Source of the DNA: Petrosia ficiformis
Lineage: Eukaryota; Porifera; Demospongiae; Haplosclerida; Petrosiidae
Length of the DNA: 64,000 nucleotides
Reading direction: 5' to 3'
Assembly (NCBI GenBank): GCA_947044365.1
Contig: OX345651.1
Span: 3,091,926-3,155,925, forward strand
Part shown: in pieces, positions 11,841-25,732 of the stretch
Layout: the number at the start of each line of letters is the position of its first letter
Position numbering within the stretch: position 1 is the first letter of the stretch
Translations under genes and position numbers: made by a program
Notes under the pieces: model-generated
What the model saw: the letters and a program-made list of their open reading frames with translations, nothing else
Database searches by the model: none
Told to the model about the DNA's origin: nothing

Positions 11841-14800
11841 AAATCTGATTACAGTAACTCTCCGTTCCGCTTATGTGGGTGAGGGTTGTTAATTACTGCA
11901 CTATGCTTCTGTACCATTCATGTACATGTAATTATGGTGACTTTTTATTGACATAACTACATGTACATGTACATGTAATGTAGTTCCATTACATACGTAG
12001 ATTCCATTGGAGATGAGAGTGATTCTTCAAACTCAACTAGTAGTATACCATCACATAACATATCACCAACTGTAATACTTTCCTCTTGTTCAGGTAGAAT
12101 TTGAAATACCCGATCCAATCGACCACTTGAGGCAACTAAAAACAATAATGGATGGATAAAGTACTGTACATCTGCAGTAGTATACAGTAAAGAATAGTAT
12201 AGTCATTAATACAGTGAAGTGTTTTTGCTGTGATCAACACAATGTACGTATGCAGAAAATAGTACATGTATAAAAACATGTACATGTATAAGTACATGTA
12301 CATGCAACTCTCATTTTTTCATTTTTCCATTGCCTCAGGTGTCTTTCTTTCTTTCTTTCTTTCTTTCTACTTTCTTTCTACATCTGGGATAACATCATGT
12401 ATACCATAGAGACCAAGTAAACTTTACAGAGATTGTCAGGGGTGACTTATATTATAAAGCACAGCTTGGGAAGTTTTCAAGTGTCCTCAATATGTACAGA
12501 GATACAATGTATCCTCATTTCGGGGAGCTTGGAACAGAGAGGCTCCACTGTAGGTATACATGTACATGTACATGTATGTGTGCAATTAAATTACATGTAC
12601 ATTCCTAAATTGGGAATATAAACTTACCATCCAGATACTGCCAATTTTTAGAAAGCTGTGGAGATTTGCCAAATTCTTTAGCTTTAGTAAATCTGTTAAT
12701 TTGAGGTCGAAGAGCCTTTAGAGTGTTAGCTGGAGTTGTTAACACCAATCCAAGTCCTACAGCTGTACAAAGTAAAACAATAAATTGTGTGTATATAAAT
12801 AAGTATAATTATAATTCTACCATGGCTATAGTAAACTGACCAATCAAATTGCTCAAAATGAGGTTGATAAATGTGTTATCAACCTCTTCAGGAGGTTGAT
12901 AACTAGTTATCAACCTTTTATTTTAATCAATTTGATTAGTCACTTTTACTGAATTTCCCGGAAGATAGGAAATATTGTTTTCTGTTATTTCTTATTGTTA
13001 TTTTTGAGAACTGTTGACACTTGTTCTTTTTGATCATCTGACACCTGTTTGTATGCTTGTGATCGAGGCCTTAGCATTCACATTCCTCGACGGTCTCTCG
13101 TATGAGAGTTGGGTGGGGCTGGTCTTGACTGCGCGCTCGCACTCCCAGAAGAGCCACACCTTATACTGGAATGGAGGAGGAGCCGGAAGTCTGCCACATG
13201 CTAGCTAGTGAGAGCCCTTTCTGTTATTTGCGTTGAAAGTGTTGATCAGTTACTTGTCTAAGGAGTCACAGAAATCCATACTACATGTAGGTTAGTGAAA
13301 TTATGTATACTGTTGCCACGCGCAAAGATTTGCTTAGTTACTATATTTCGGTACGGTTTCTACTGATTTATCAAACCTCGTGCCTTCGGTTTGATAGAAA
13401 CCTTGACCTCGGTGTATAACCTATACATATAATATATACATGTACATGTAACCTATAGATACATGTATCTGTACATTTAATTTTCAAAAACGGACACTTT
13501 CCTGAAAAATAATGTTGATTAAATGTTTACATTCAATTGCCTGTCATTCCACCATTTTGTACAGGAAGTCAATGAAATTTAGTATCCAAGAAGAACTGTT
13601 ATTAAACTTCTTAGATACTGAATTTCATTGACCTCCTGTTTAAAATAGTCATTATCAGCGACTAAAGGTAAGCATTTCATCAAACGTATTTTGTTGGAGA
13701 CTTAGCGGTGTCCTCTTTCAAAAACTAGTCACATGTTAGGTTGTGTACATGTAGTCTGGGTACATGCAAATGTCACCATTATAGTACATTACAGGTACAC
13801 GCATATACATGTACATGTACACAATGTACATGTACAATGTATACACATACATGTATTTAATCTTTTCTTTGCTATGAAAATGGCAAGTACATTGTACATG
13901 TACATGTATATTGTACATGTGTAGGAGAATTTTCTTTTAAACACAGTGGTTAGAATCCTGAATACACGTACATACATGTGCATGTACATGTACATGTATT
14001 ATACAATTTGTACTACATACAATATAAGTACATGTACACGTAACTTATCAGCCAACCACGTCAGACTGTTGTGTTAGAACCCTGAATAAATGTACATGTA
14101 CAGTCAACCACATCGGACTGGTGTGGTTAGAACCCTGAATACAAATACATTGTACATGTAAATGTACATGTGCAGTGCATTACATTGTACATGTATATAC
14201 AATGTACATGTACATGTACAAATGGACTACATACATGTACATGTGTAAGTAAATTATCAACCATACATTGTGCAATTATACACATGTGGGTACATGTGAT
14301 ACATACCTTCTTTTCTGATTTCATAGAGATCAGAATGTAATTTTTCATACTGCATCAAGTTTACTTTTGATACTGAAACTTTCAATTGATAGCTGGGAGC
14401 AACACTACATGTAGAGTGATAAAAAAAATATATACATGTACATGTATATAATTATTTTAATATGTCAATAGCATATGTGACCATGAAGTTGAAGAACAGT
14501 GACAAGAGAAATGATGCTTTTGATCAAACACTTACATGTACATACACTAGTACATGTACATGTACATGTATGTGTACATGTCATGTACCTTAAAATACTC
14601 ATTACTCAGGAATATAACTGTCTGTACATGTACATGTACATGCAGGAGGATAGAAATATTGAGGCCACTGCTGGACATTTTGATCACTCTTGTAATCCTC
14701 CACATATACTTTGTATATAGTTCATCTTCAATTTACATGAACTAGATATATGTGACCAAATTTTCGAAAAGGGACCTTTTCCCGCAAAATTAATATAATT

Positions 14801-17800
14801 AAACGCTTACCTTCAATCGCTCGTCATTCCATCATTTTGTACAGGAAGTATATGAAATTTGGTATCCAACAAGCTTTATAATACCCCTTCCTGGATACCA
14901 TATTTCATTAAATTCCTGTACAAAATGGCGGAATGATGAGTGATTGAACGTAAGCGTTTGATCATAATAATTTTGCAGGAGAAGGTCCCTTTTAGAAAAT
15001 TACATGTAGGTCACATATATTCACTAAATTTATCAGACAATGTCCTATATGACTGGCTGTTTCCAAACTACTGTGTACATGTACATGTACATGTACCTTA
15101 ATTTGGTATCCATAGTACATGTGCATATGTCAATAAAATGTCACCATACAGTAACAGTAGTTGCCTTATACATGTACATGTAGTTCTACTGTCAGTATAG
15201 TATAGTAATTACTATCTCACTACTGTGGTGTTCAATTGACAAGTACACCAATTACTGTCAAAATACTGCTGAACAAACAAATAGTCATTGAGCTACATAT
15301 TCATGTGGGGATAACTTAGACTCACCCCTATACTATAGCTATACACATTCATGTGGGGGTAACTTAGACTCACCCCTATACTATAGCTATACACATTCAT
15401 GTGGGGGTAACTTAGACTCACCCCCTATACTATAGCTATACACATTCATGTGGGGGTAACTTAGACTCACCCCCTATACTATAGCTATACACATTCATGT
15501 GGGGGTAACTTAGACTCACCCCTATACTATAGCTATACACATTCATGTGGGGGTAACTTAGACTCACCCCCTATACTATAGCTATACACATTCATGTGGG
15601 GGTAACTTAGACTCACCCCCTATACTATAGCTATACACATTCATGTGGGGGTTTAGACTCACCACTAAACTACACAGTATACAATGTAGTCAAACATATA
15701 CACCAAACATATACACAATGTACATGTACATGTACACTAGCGTTGTTTTAGTTAACTGTAACAAAACTAAACTAAAAGTTTGAGAAACCACGCATACTAT
15801 AACTACATGTACACATGTATGTACATGTACATGTATAACCCGTCATTTTTCTCAAACTAAATAAAACAACACTATTACTAGGGCTAAGACGAAGGTGGGA
15901 AAACAGCCGTCGAAGGTTCGTCAGCAAAAACAAACAAAGGTTTGAGGGTTTGCACGTGTTTTTATCAATGTTGGTCTTACCTTGATTGGCTATATAAAGC
16001 CTCTAAAACGAGATTATTGCTTTATAACGAAAACTAGTGTGGTTCCTGTCAGTGTTTCTATCCAGATTAGGCACCGCTGGACTGAGAAATAAGACAAAAG
16101 CAGCCTGCAACACAGCCTCAACTTTCATGGAACACACCCACATTATTAACCACACGTTTGAATTGCAGAAGTGCACATGCGCAAACATTAAAGTAGGCGT
16201 GGCAGCGAAGCTTCGAAGGTAGAAATGTAGCTTCGAATGCACAACAAACGTACAAAGGTTCGAACCTTCGAGCCTTCGTTCCCAGCCCTAACTACTACAT
16301 ACATGTACATGTACATGTACATGTACAATGTATGACAATCCTTTTAAGTTTTATAATTTATATTAATTTATATAACTTACTCCCTGAGAGGTGCTGGAGA
16401 GGTTCGTAGAGGAGTTTTCCTCACCATCAAAGCCTTGTTTTGATGTACCACTTCAATAATAGAAGGCTTGATTTTACAAGCCTCACCATCTATCTGAACT
16501 GGCAATGAAGTTAATGTATGTAACTTGATATGCTGACACTGAGCAATACGTTCTCCATGAGCACCCACTAAAAGTTTGGGCTATGGAAAAATCAAAATAA
16601 TGAATATACAGTGTATATGTGTACATGTATGTCAATAAAAAGCCACCATACAGTACAGTAATTACTCAGTAGCATCCTTTACACACTACAGTAGTTCAAC
16701 AGTAGTTTTGAGTGTACTTGTCGATTCAACACCACAGTAGTGAGACACTAATTACTATACTATACTGACAGTATAACTAAGGTAATTAATGTTACTGTAT
16801 GGTGACATTTTATTGATGCAATTATTATACTGTACAATACATATATTGTACATACATGTATGCAAACATGTACTGTACATTACATATAATATGTTTTGGG
16901 TTGTGGGAAAAGCAAAGCTCAAACACTTGAGACTCATTCCCATGCACTTGCAAACTATGAACTGAATGTACATGTACTGTAGAACTAGCAAGTACATGTT
17001 CATGTAGAACTAGCAAGCACATGTACATTGTACATGTACATGTTTGAAGGACAGAGTTTAGTTTACGTGACCTGGTATACAAATTAACTTACAAAAGTGG
17101 TTGACCAGAATCCAATAACTTCAATCATTTCATCATCCAAAGCTTGAGGTCCAAATTTCTAATGAGAAAACAAGAAATATAACACAATAAACATATCTCT
17201 GCAGACCTATAGTCTAGATGTAGGGTCATTTATTACAATGTGATATACATGTACATACATGTACACTGTATCAAGGCTGGTCAATGCCTTCAGTCACAAC
17301 AAAACACGAGGATAGATCTGATTGCATCAGTCAGCTGCACTGCATTTAAACACTAATTTTTTAGAATTTTATGAGTTACGCAACAGACACATGCAGGGTT
17401 TTGCATTGTTATGTGAGCCAGTATTTACTATTATCTAATTAAGTTTATAATTAATTATTTTACTGCATGGCTGAATATAAATTAATTATATAACCATTAT
17501 TACTATATTGATGTTATAATTAATATAATTATTACTATAATTGCACTTTTATTTTTGCCTTGTGTTTCATTGTAAACACATGAATAATTAGAGAATATAT
17601 GGTACTATACTACAACACTATGATAACTATTCATTCTATTACTATTGACTATAATTTAACAAAAAAGAACACAAAGGATGATTATATGAAAATGGTGCTA
17701 GCAAAAAGATTACTGGTCACTCCAAACTAAAGTTAAAAACAATTTTCTGAGGTCAGGAATAATCTGTACATTTATACATGTATTACTAATACACTACATG

Positions 17801-19643
17801 TACATGTATGTCTGATCAATACTACAATCATCCTCGTACCTGTCCAGGTGCAACAACAGGAGATCCCCATGGATTACATCCTGATCCATATGATGTTATG
17901 TTTAAGAAACAAATAGCTTCAAGACGCAACTGCCGTACAGTTTGAGTCAAGTCTACCCCATCACACTAAAATAATGATATAATAAACATACAATAATTAT
18001 GTGTGGTTATTCATAGAGAAAAAACAAACAAATGGTACATCAATATTTAAATAAACATCCAATTACATGTATATATGTGTGGTCCGTAATAGCGGAAAAA
18101 AACAAGTGCTACATGTACATGTACATCAACAAATGCTTACATTACACTCACTGTTCAACCATTTCATGCATTAAGCCAATGAAATTTGGTATCTGAGAAG
18201 ATACTATGATAGAACCTTACTCCTGCCTAGTCTACATTGTATATACTAGTAAGTCCAGTACCATATACAATGTACATGTATACTGTAATAATTAGAGCAT
18301 ACAAGTACATGTACATGTACACTGTAATAATTAGAGCATACAAGTACATGTACATGTACATGTATACTGTAATAATTAGAGCATACAAGTACATGTACAT
18401 GTACATGTATACTGTAATAATTAGAGCATACAAGTACATGTACATGTACATGTATACTGCAATAATTAGAGCATACAAGTACATTTACATGTACATGTAT
18501 ATGGTACTATACTACGACACTACAATGGAATTGGCTTACATGAAGCATGAACCTCCATATACATGTACTGTACATGTACATGTATGTGCTCTAATTATTT
18601 CATGTATTTACATGAAGCATGAACCTCCATATACATGTACTGTACATGATGTTATTGGAGATGTAGAAAGAAAGAAAGAAAGAAAGAAGGAAAGAAAGAA
18701 AGAAAGACACCTGAGGCAATGGAAAAATGAAAATGAGAGTTGCCTCAGGTGGGATTCCATGTACATGTATGTGCTCTAATTATTTCATGTATTTACATGA
18801 TGCATGGGCCCATGTGTTTAATGTCACATGTACATGTATAATATGCCACATGTACATACAATGTACATTATACATGTTGTATACTCACCACTAATTTTAT
18901 ATTATCTGTCAGATTGGCAAATTTTCGCAAGACAAGATCCTGTCCTGCTAGCTGAATAAAATATAACATTATAATATACAATGTACTGTATATACAAAAA
19001 TTAAAGAAGTTTTAAGAATTGTACATGTACATGTATAAACTTCAAGAAGTCACCAAATGATACATGCATAGTACAAACCTTGGAATATGCAAACTTGTTT
19101 CTGAATCTGCTATTATACTTTTGAGGATTAGCCTCTATAATGAAATAATATATTATAATACTACAATGAAAATAATTAATAATTACACCTACCCATCCCT
19201 CCCTCATAATTACTATCAATTTCTACATTATACTTAAAATATTCTTTTAATGTAACACAAGGGTGGGACCTAATAAAGGTCGAGATTACATGTAGATAAT
19301 ACACGAGTGAAGTACATGTACATGTAAGTGCATTATCTAGTTGGTCTTTATTGGCCTGCCAACTCTTCATTTGTGCATTATGTAGTCTCAATCTTTATTA
19401 GGCCCCACCCTTGTGCTACGTTAACATGGCACATTTAGTGCCTATTAATAAATGGTCTACTAGTATCTTCAAAGGTAACTGTGCACTATGCAGTTAACTC
19501 CCATAACCATTATGTTGTTTAAAATGCGATCAGGTGACTAGTATACTAAAAAGTGATTGGCTCAATGTCCAGTTTGGAACAATCATCAACATATTTTTAT
19601 GGCACACAGGGACATCCCTATGATTGCTTTAGGTATGGTTATC

Positions 19644-19719
<76 letters not shown>

Positions 19720-22700
19720 ACATGTATACATACACATGTACATGTATATACAACAAGTGTATATAGAGAAAAAAAAACATCCCTATGATTGCTTCACAAA
19801 TTTAAGTGAAGAACAAAGTATCCCTAAGACTGCTTTGTGGTGTCCAGCATTCAGTAATCATGGCTATCTTTATGATGCCTGAAACACATCAGCCTTTATA
19901 GTTATTACAGTGTATTTTGATTATCTACTCTGTTTACCTTTTAAAAAACCTTGTAGAATATATTTCAGGTAGAATAGCTAGCTATTAGTTCTAGTTTCTA
20001 ACTTTCTACGTATACTACGCAGCTTTTCTTTCTGCTGGTCTGTAGAGTTTGAGTGCGCGTTCTTTTACGCGCCACACCCATTAATTGACCGAGCCCCCCC
20101 GGAATGATGCGACTTCTTTAACTACATGTACGTATACAACGCATACTCACGCAAGTGACACAAGAATATATATATATACATTAAACCCTGTGGAAAGCAA
20201 TCATAGGGATGGCCCTATGGGCCATAATAACAAAACACAGTGATGCAAACCACACAAGATGGTGACGAACATAACACACAATGACGGCAATGTAAGAGCA
20301 CTCGTCTTGGTCTACCTTTCCAGTTATAATTATGTTGTTACTACAAATGTTCAGAAAACTTCTAGTCAATAAAATCAACACATACCTTGCAGTTAACGCC
20401 TCAATAAAATCCCGTCCAATCTAATGTTGAGATTTGAAGGGGTGTGGTGGGAATATATGAATAAACCGCGAGGTTAGACGAGCTCCCACCCGACATACCG
20501 TGGGTTTCAGGCGGTATATCGTATATAACTCGCGGGATCCCGTTTCTATTTACACTCGGATACATGTACATGTACATGTAATTGTGCATACCTCTACTTT
20601 CATGAAACTCTACAGCCACTTGAGCATCAGCTCCAATACTGAAATAATTATTAATAACATGTAATGGAACATCATCCTTCCCTTCCATTTCAGACCAGTT
20701 CTGTGGAGGAAGTAATACAATATTACTAACGAAATAATACTAATGTACCTGATATTATTAAGTTTACATACTATCACTGTACATTTGTACTTCCATTGAC
20801 TACAGTGTACATTGTGAGTGAAGTACACTGTACTTTTGAATGTACTACATGTACATTGTACATCACATTAGTACTATGCTATATCATATACAAATGTAAA
20901 GGGAATTCACACATTACTACGATTACAGTACAAAGTAGTACTATAGTACTACATGAACTTAGATGTACAGTTGACTATCACCTTATTAAAGTGTAGCTCC
21001 CATAATAATATGTAAACTTAATAAAGTTAGGTACTGTAAATACATGTACACTGTATATGCTGTAAAGCTAGTACATAACTACACATGTACATGTACATGT
21101 ACATGTACATGTACATGTACAGTGCGGGACAATAAAAACTTAATGTAATGTAATGGAATAGTAGTACAGCATACAGTCATGTACATGTATGTCAATAAAA
21201 TGTCAATATAATGTCACCATACAGTAACAGGCAATTACCTTAGTTCTACTGTCATGTATTAAGTTAGCGTTATGACATTATACTATAGTATACATGTATA
21301 TAAAGTCAACACATCCCAATTTTGAGTTCATCATGAATATGAACAGACTTCAGAAGGAAGATGTACATGTACATGTTTGTATATCAGATCATTCGGTTAA
21401 TATCAGTTAAAATCATACATGTACATGTACATGTACATGTATTGATCTACATGTATTGATCTACATGTGTACATCTCTATTTGAACACTATTGTAAATGG
21501 TATCATGATACATGTATTTCCTATGATGTTACATGATACAGTTGTTATGAGCATTCCTTAGTATATACATGTACATGTATATGTACATGTATAATAATTA
21601 ATTTTTTATCATTTGTTGGATACCAACATATACTATATATGGTACAGTGTATTTGTGGCCCTTCTTGGTAAAATGATGTTCTCATGAATGCCATAGAGAT
21701 GTGTTTAACATATATTTACTAACTCTCACAACAAAAAATTGCAGTTGCTTGTGAAGTGACTGCCCACACAATTTATTTTCGTAGTTAGACAGTTGAGAGT
21801 TTTGTAATACTACTACATGTACATGTACATGTGTATTACAGTGTACAGTACATGTACATGATTGTACATGTACATGTACACTGTAATACAGTTTAAACAT
21901 AATTCAGTGTTCTGCCCAGGATATTTAGAGTGGTGGTTGGATTCTCACTTGCATTTAGTGCTGTTTATCCAGTATATACTTAATTCTGTCTCAGTAGCCT
22001 ATATACAGTTGTATGTATTATCTGAGAGGTGGTTAATTCATCTGAGTGGTAGTTATTTCTGACTAATGCTTACCAGTGGTGAGCAGTGTGGGTAGATACA
22101 CTAATAATACTTAATTACTTAATAATTATACATGTACAATATACAATATAGCTAGTACAATGACTTACATCAATTTCAGGATTAGGCCATACAGATAACA
22201 TCCATCTGTCCAGTTCAATTACAGGTCCATCTTCAACATGCATTAGAATATTATCAAGTGGTTCATCAGCATATGCCTAGAGAGAGAAATACAGAGATAC
22301 ATGTACATGTAAATTGATAAATGAGACACTCCATCCTGCCATACACCTGCACCATCACTTCCAGACAGACAGATACAGTACCTGACATTATTAAGTTTAC
22401 ATACATGTACTACATGTACATGTACATGTACATGTATGATGGGAGCTACACTTTAATAAGGTGACAGTCAACTGTACTTCTAAGTAGTACTATAGTACTA
22501 CTTTGTAGTTTGTACTGTAATGATAGTAATGTGTGAAATTCCCTTTACATTTGTATGTGATAGCAAACTGTAATACTGTGTAGTACAATAAAAGTACAGT
22601 GTACTTCCCTCACAATGTACACTGTAGTCAATGAAAGTACAGCGATAGTATGTAAACTTAATAATGTCAGGTACTGTAAATACTAGGCCTAAAAGAAGAT

Positions 22701-22813
22701 AACTACTTGTACATGTACATGTATCATGTCTCTATCACTTGCTAACCACATGTTTGTCATCATAAATAATAGAGAAACAGAGATAGATAGACAGATAAAT
22801 AAATAGACAGATT

Positions 22814-22854
<41 letters not shown>

Positions 22855-25696
22855 GTGTAGACAGACAGACAGACAGAGATGGGAACAGACAAATAGACAG
22901 ACAGACAAACATATACAGATAAACATACAGACAGACAGATATAGACAGACAGAGACAGAGATAGTACATATATATTCTTCAATACTTACCGCTCCCCAAC
23001 CTAGAACTCTAGATAAATCATTTCCAGTTCCTAATGGAAGTACAGCAACTGGTGGAAATGGTTTGAATTCCATCTGATCTAATACAGACAATATCCATCC
23101 TGCTGTACCATCACCTCCACATGCCAAGATACGCAAGTTGGGGCAATTTCTAAACAGTTGTAAACTGTTGGATAAAAAGGAAAGATACAGGTACATGTAA
23201 ATACATGAAAATTCATGTGCCTAGCATGCTACATGTAGCAAAAGGCGTAGAAACAATTAACAAACAAACACAACAAACAAACAAGCAGCCATAGTGGCTT
23301 AGAAAATTCATAAAACACAGCCACAAAGGGCTTAGAAAATATTAAAGCAGCCACCCTTGCTTAGAAAAATAACAATCAGCCACGACAGGGTTCTCGTCAG
23401 AATTTTCGAATAGAAGGGTGCAAAATAATAAATTAATATTCATTATAGATTGTTCATGAATTATTAATTATATGTAGCCACACCCATCGCATACACGTGT
23501 ATGAAAATGCCTCCTAAAAAGAAGGCAAAGACTTTGGTAGGTCAGGTCTCTTCTTTGTTACCAGTTATCACCATTATCATTATTATATTATCACCATCAT
23601 AATTATTACCATTATCTCAGTACCATTATTAGATTTCTTTATAAAAGAAATTTAAAGAAGGGTGCTAGCAGGTAATAAAAGGGTGCAGCACCCTGCTATA
23701 GGAGCCTAGTGAGAACCCTGCTGCCACCATGGCTAAAAAACAATCAGCTTAGAAAATAAGCAGCTCCAATGGCTTAGAAAATTCGAAGTAAATGTACATA
23801 TGTACATGTACATGTACTTGGTTGCACAATTTGTTTGGCCTTAAAAGATGTATCCAAGACAAGAGAGGAAGGGGATTGGATCATTGCATTTCAACAAAAA
23901 TGGTCATGGAAAATGAGAACAAGAAAAAAGTATCCCCTTTGTGGTGTCCAACATTCAGTAATCATGGCTAACATTCTTGTGTCTAAAATTATTATCTATT
24001 AAGTTTAAAAGGATCTGGTAGAACTTTAGCAATACATTTCAGGTAGAACAGTTAATACATGTACATGTACACATGTAATTACTCCACTAATTTCATAATC
24101 ATTATCATTTCACTTGTACTAAGATATGATTATACTAGAGGGGAACTACTCTAGAGGGCAGGAAATTAACTGAACAACCTTTTAATTATTGACGTGGGAA
24201 TGTACATGTATGCTTAATTGATGCATTCCTGATAATGTACATGTACATGTAATATGTACATACATGTACATACATGTAATGCATATACATGTACATATAC
24301 ATATGTACGTACATGCAATATACATGTAATTCTAACTAACCCAAACTTTGGACCTCCTTGTGTTAGGTCAAACACTTGACGTGGATTTAGAAACCATTGA
24401 AATACTCGCATTATCTTTGCTCCCTCATTGCCACCACTTTTTGGATTAATGAATACAATTACTGGTTTATTGTGACTGGATGCCAATGGCTTGACCTAAC
24501 AAGAAAAACAACTGTATGAGTACATGATATGATCAACAGTGCACAATGAACATGTACATGTATTTACAATTATACATATACAATTATACATGTACATGAA
24601 CATGATTTTATCAACAGTGCACATGTACACGTACATGTATTTACAATTATACATGTACATAACATGATTTGACAATGCACATGTACGTGTACATGTATTT
24701 ACAATTATACATGTACATAACATGTTTTTATCAACAGTGCACATGTACATGTACATAAACATGATTTGATTAACAGTGCACATGTACATGTACATGTATT
24801 TACAATTATAAACATGATTTGATCAACAGTGCACGTGTACATGTATATATACAAGTACAAATATACATGTACGTGTATACAATACATACATGTAATTAAA
24901 TTTGATGTCTTTGTGTAGTACTTCACTCAAAGTACATGTCAATTTTTTCAGCCATTTTTATGAGACAGAAAACTTTAATTTGGAATGACCAACAATCTTT
25001 TTACCTGCATATACATGTACTATACATGTACATGTACAGTGTAATTATCTTTCCTGTTCTTTTTTGCTTACATTAAACTTCAATCCATTGCTTTATTATT
25101 GAGTTACAGTATAATTACCTAACTATACACTACATGTATTTTACATATACATGTACAATGTACATATAGTCCATATACATACATGTATAAAGTCATCACA
25201 TCCTAATCTTGAATGTGAACAAACATTAGCTACATTGTAGATGCTGCAATATCAAAGCTCACTGTAAAATATTTGGAAGCACGATCGTCAGTTAATGAAC
25301 TGTTTCTTTTGCTTCTTCTTCTGGAAGTTTTCTTTCTTCTTCGTTCAAAGCTTCCACGAGAGCTACTTCCTTCACCATCTTGTTCCTAAGTATAATAATT
25401 ATACGTACAGTATATACATGTGCATAGTACTGCATATACATGATATTATCAGGAAAGAAAGAAAGACACCTGAGGCAATTGAAAAATGAAAAATAAGAGT
25501 TGCCTCAGGTGGGATTCGAACCCACGACACACTGTACTCCAGACAGATGCTCTACCAACTGAGCTACCAAGGCAGCCCAGCTGGCAGGGTCCGAATCAAG
25601 GTTTAACCAAATACTAGGCATTAGGTGAAGGCCGGGGTAATGAAACCACCAAAGCACCAACACCAACCTAAGCATATATACTTGATATTATCAGGA

Positions 25697-25732
<36 letters not shown>

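Noticed and set aside
13014..13208. 64-codon + strand frame in a G+C-richer patch
   Set aside because: No recognisable domain or splice context; sits in a transposon-like block.
22735..22980. Ser/Leu/Cys-rich minus-strand frame after DGK exon 11
   Set aside because: The donor GTAAGT ends the exon at 22990; the rest is translated GA/CAGA microsatellite.
25491..25580. Possible tRNA gene
   Set aside because: The A and B boxes and cloverleaf are present, but the sequence continues into a SINE body and GAAA tail shared with other copies; the anticodon loop differs between copies.
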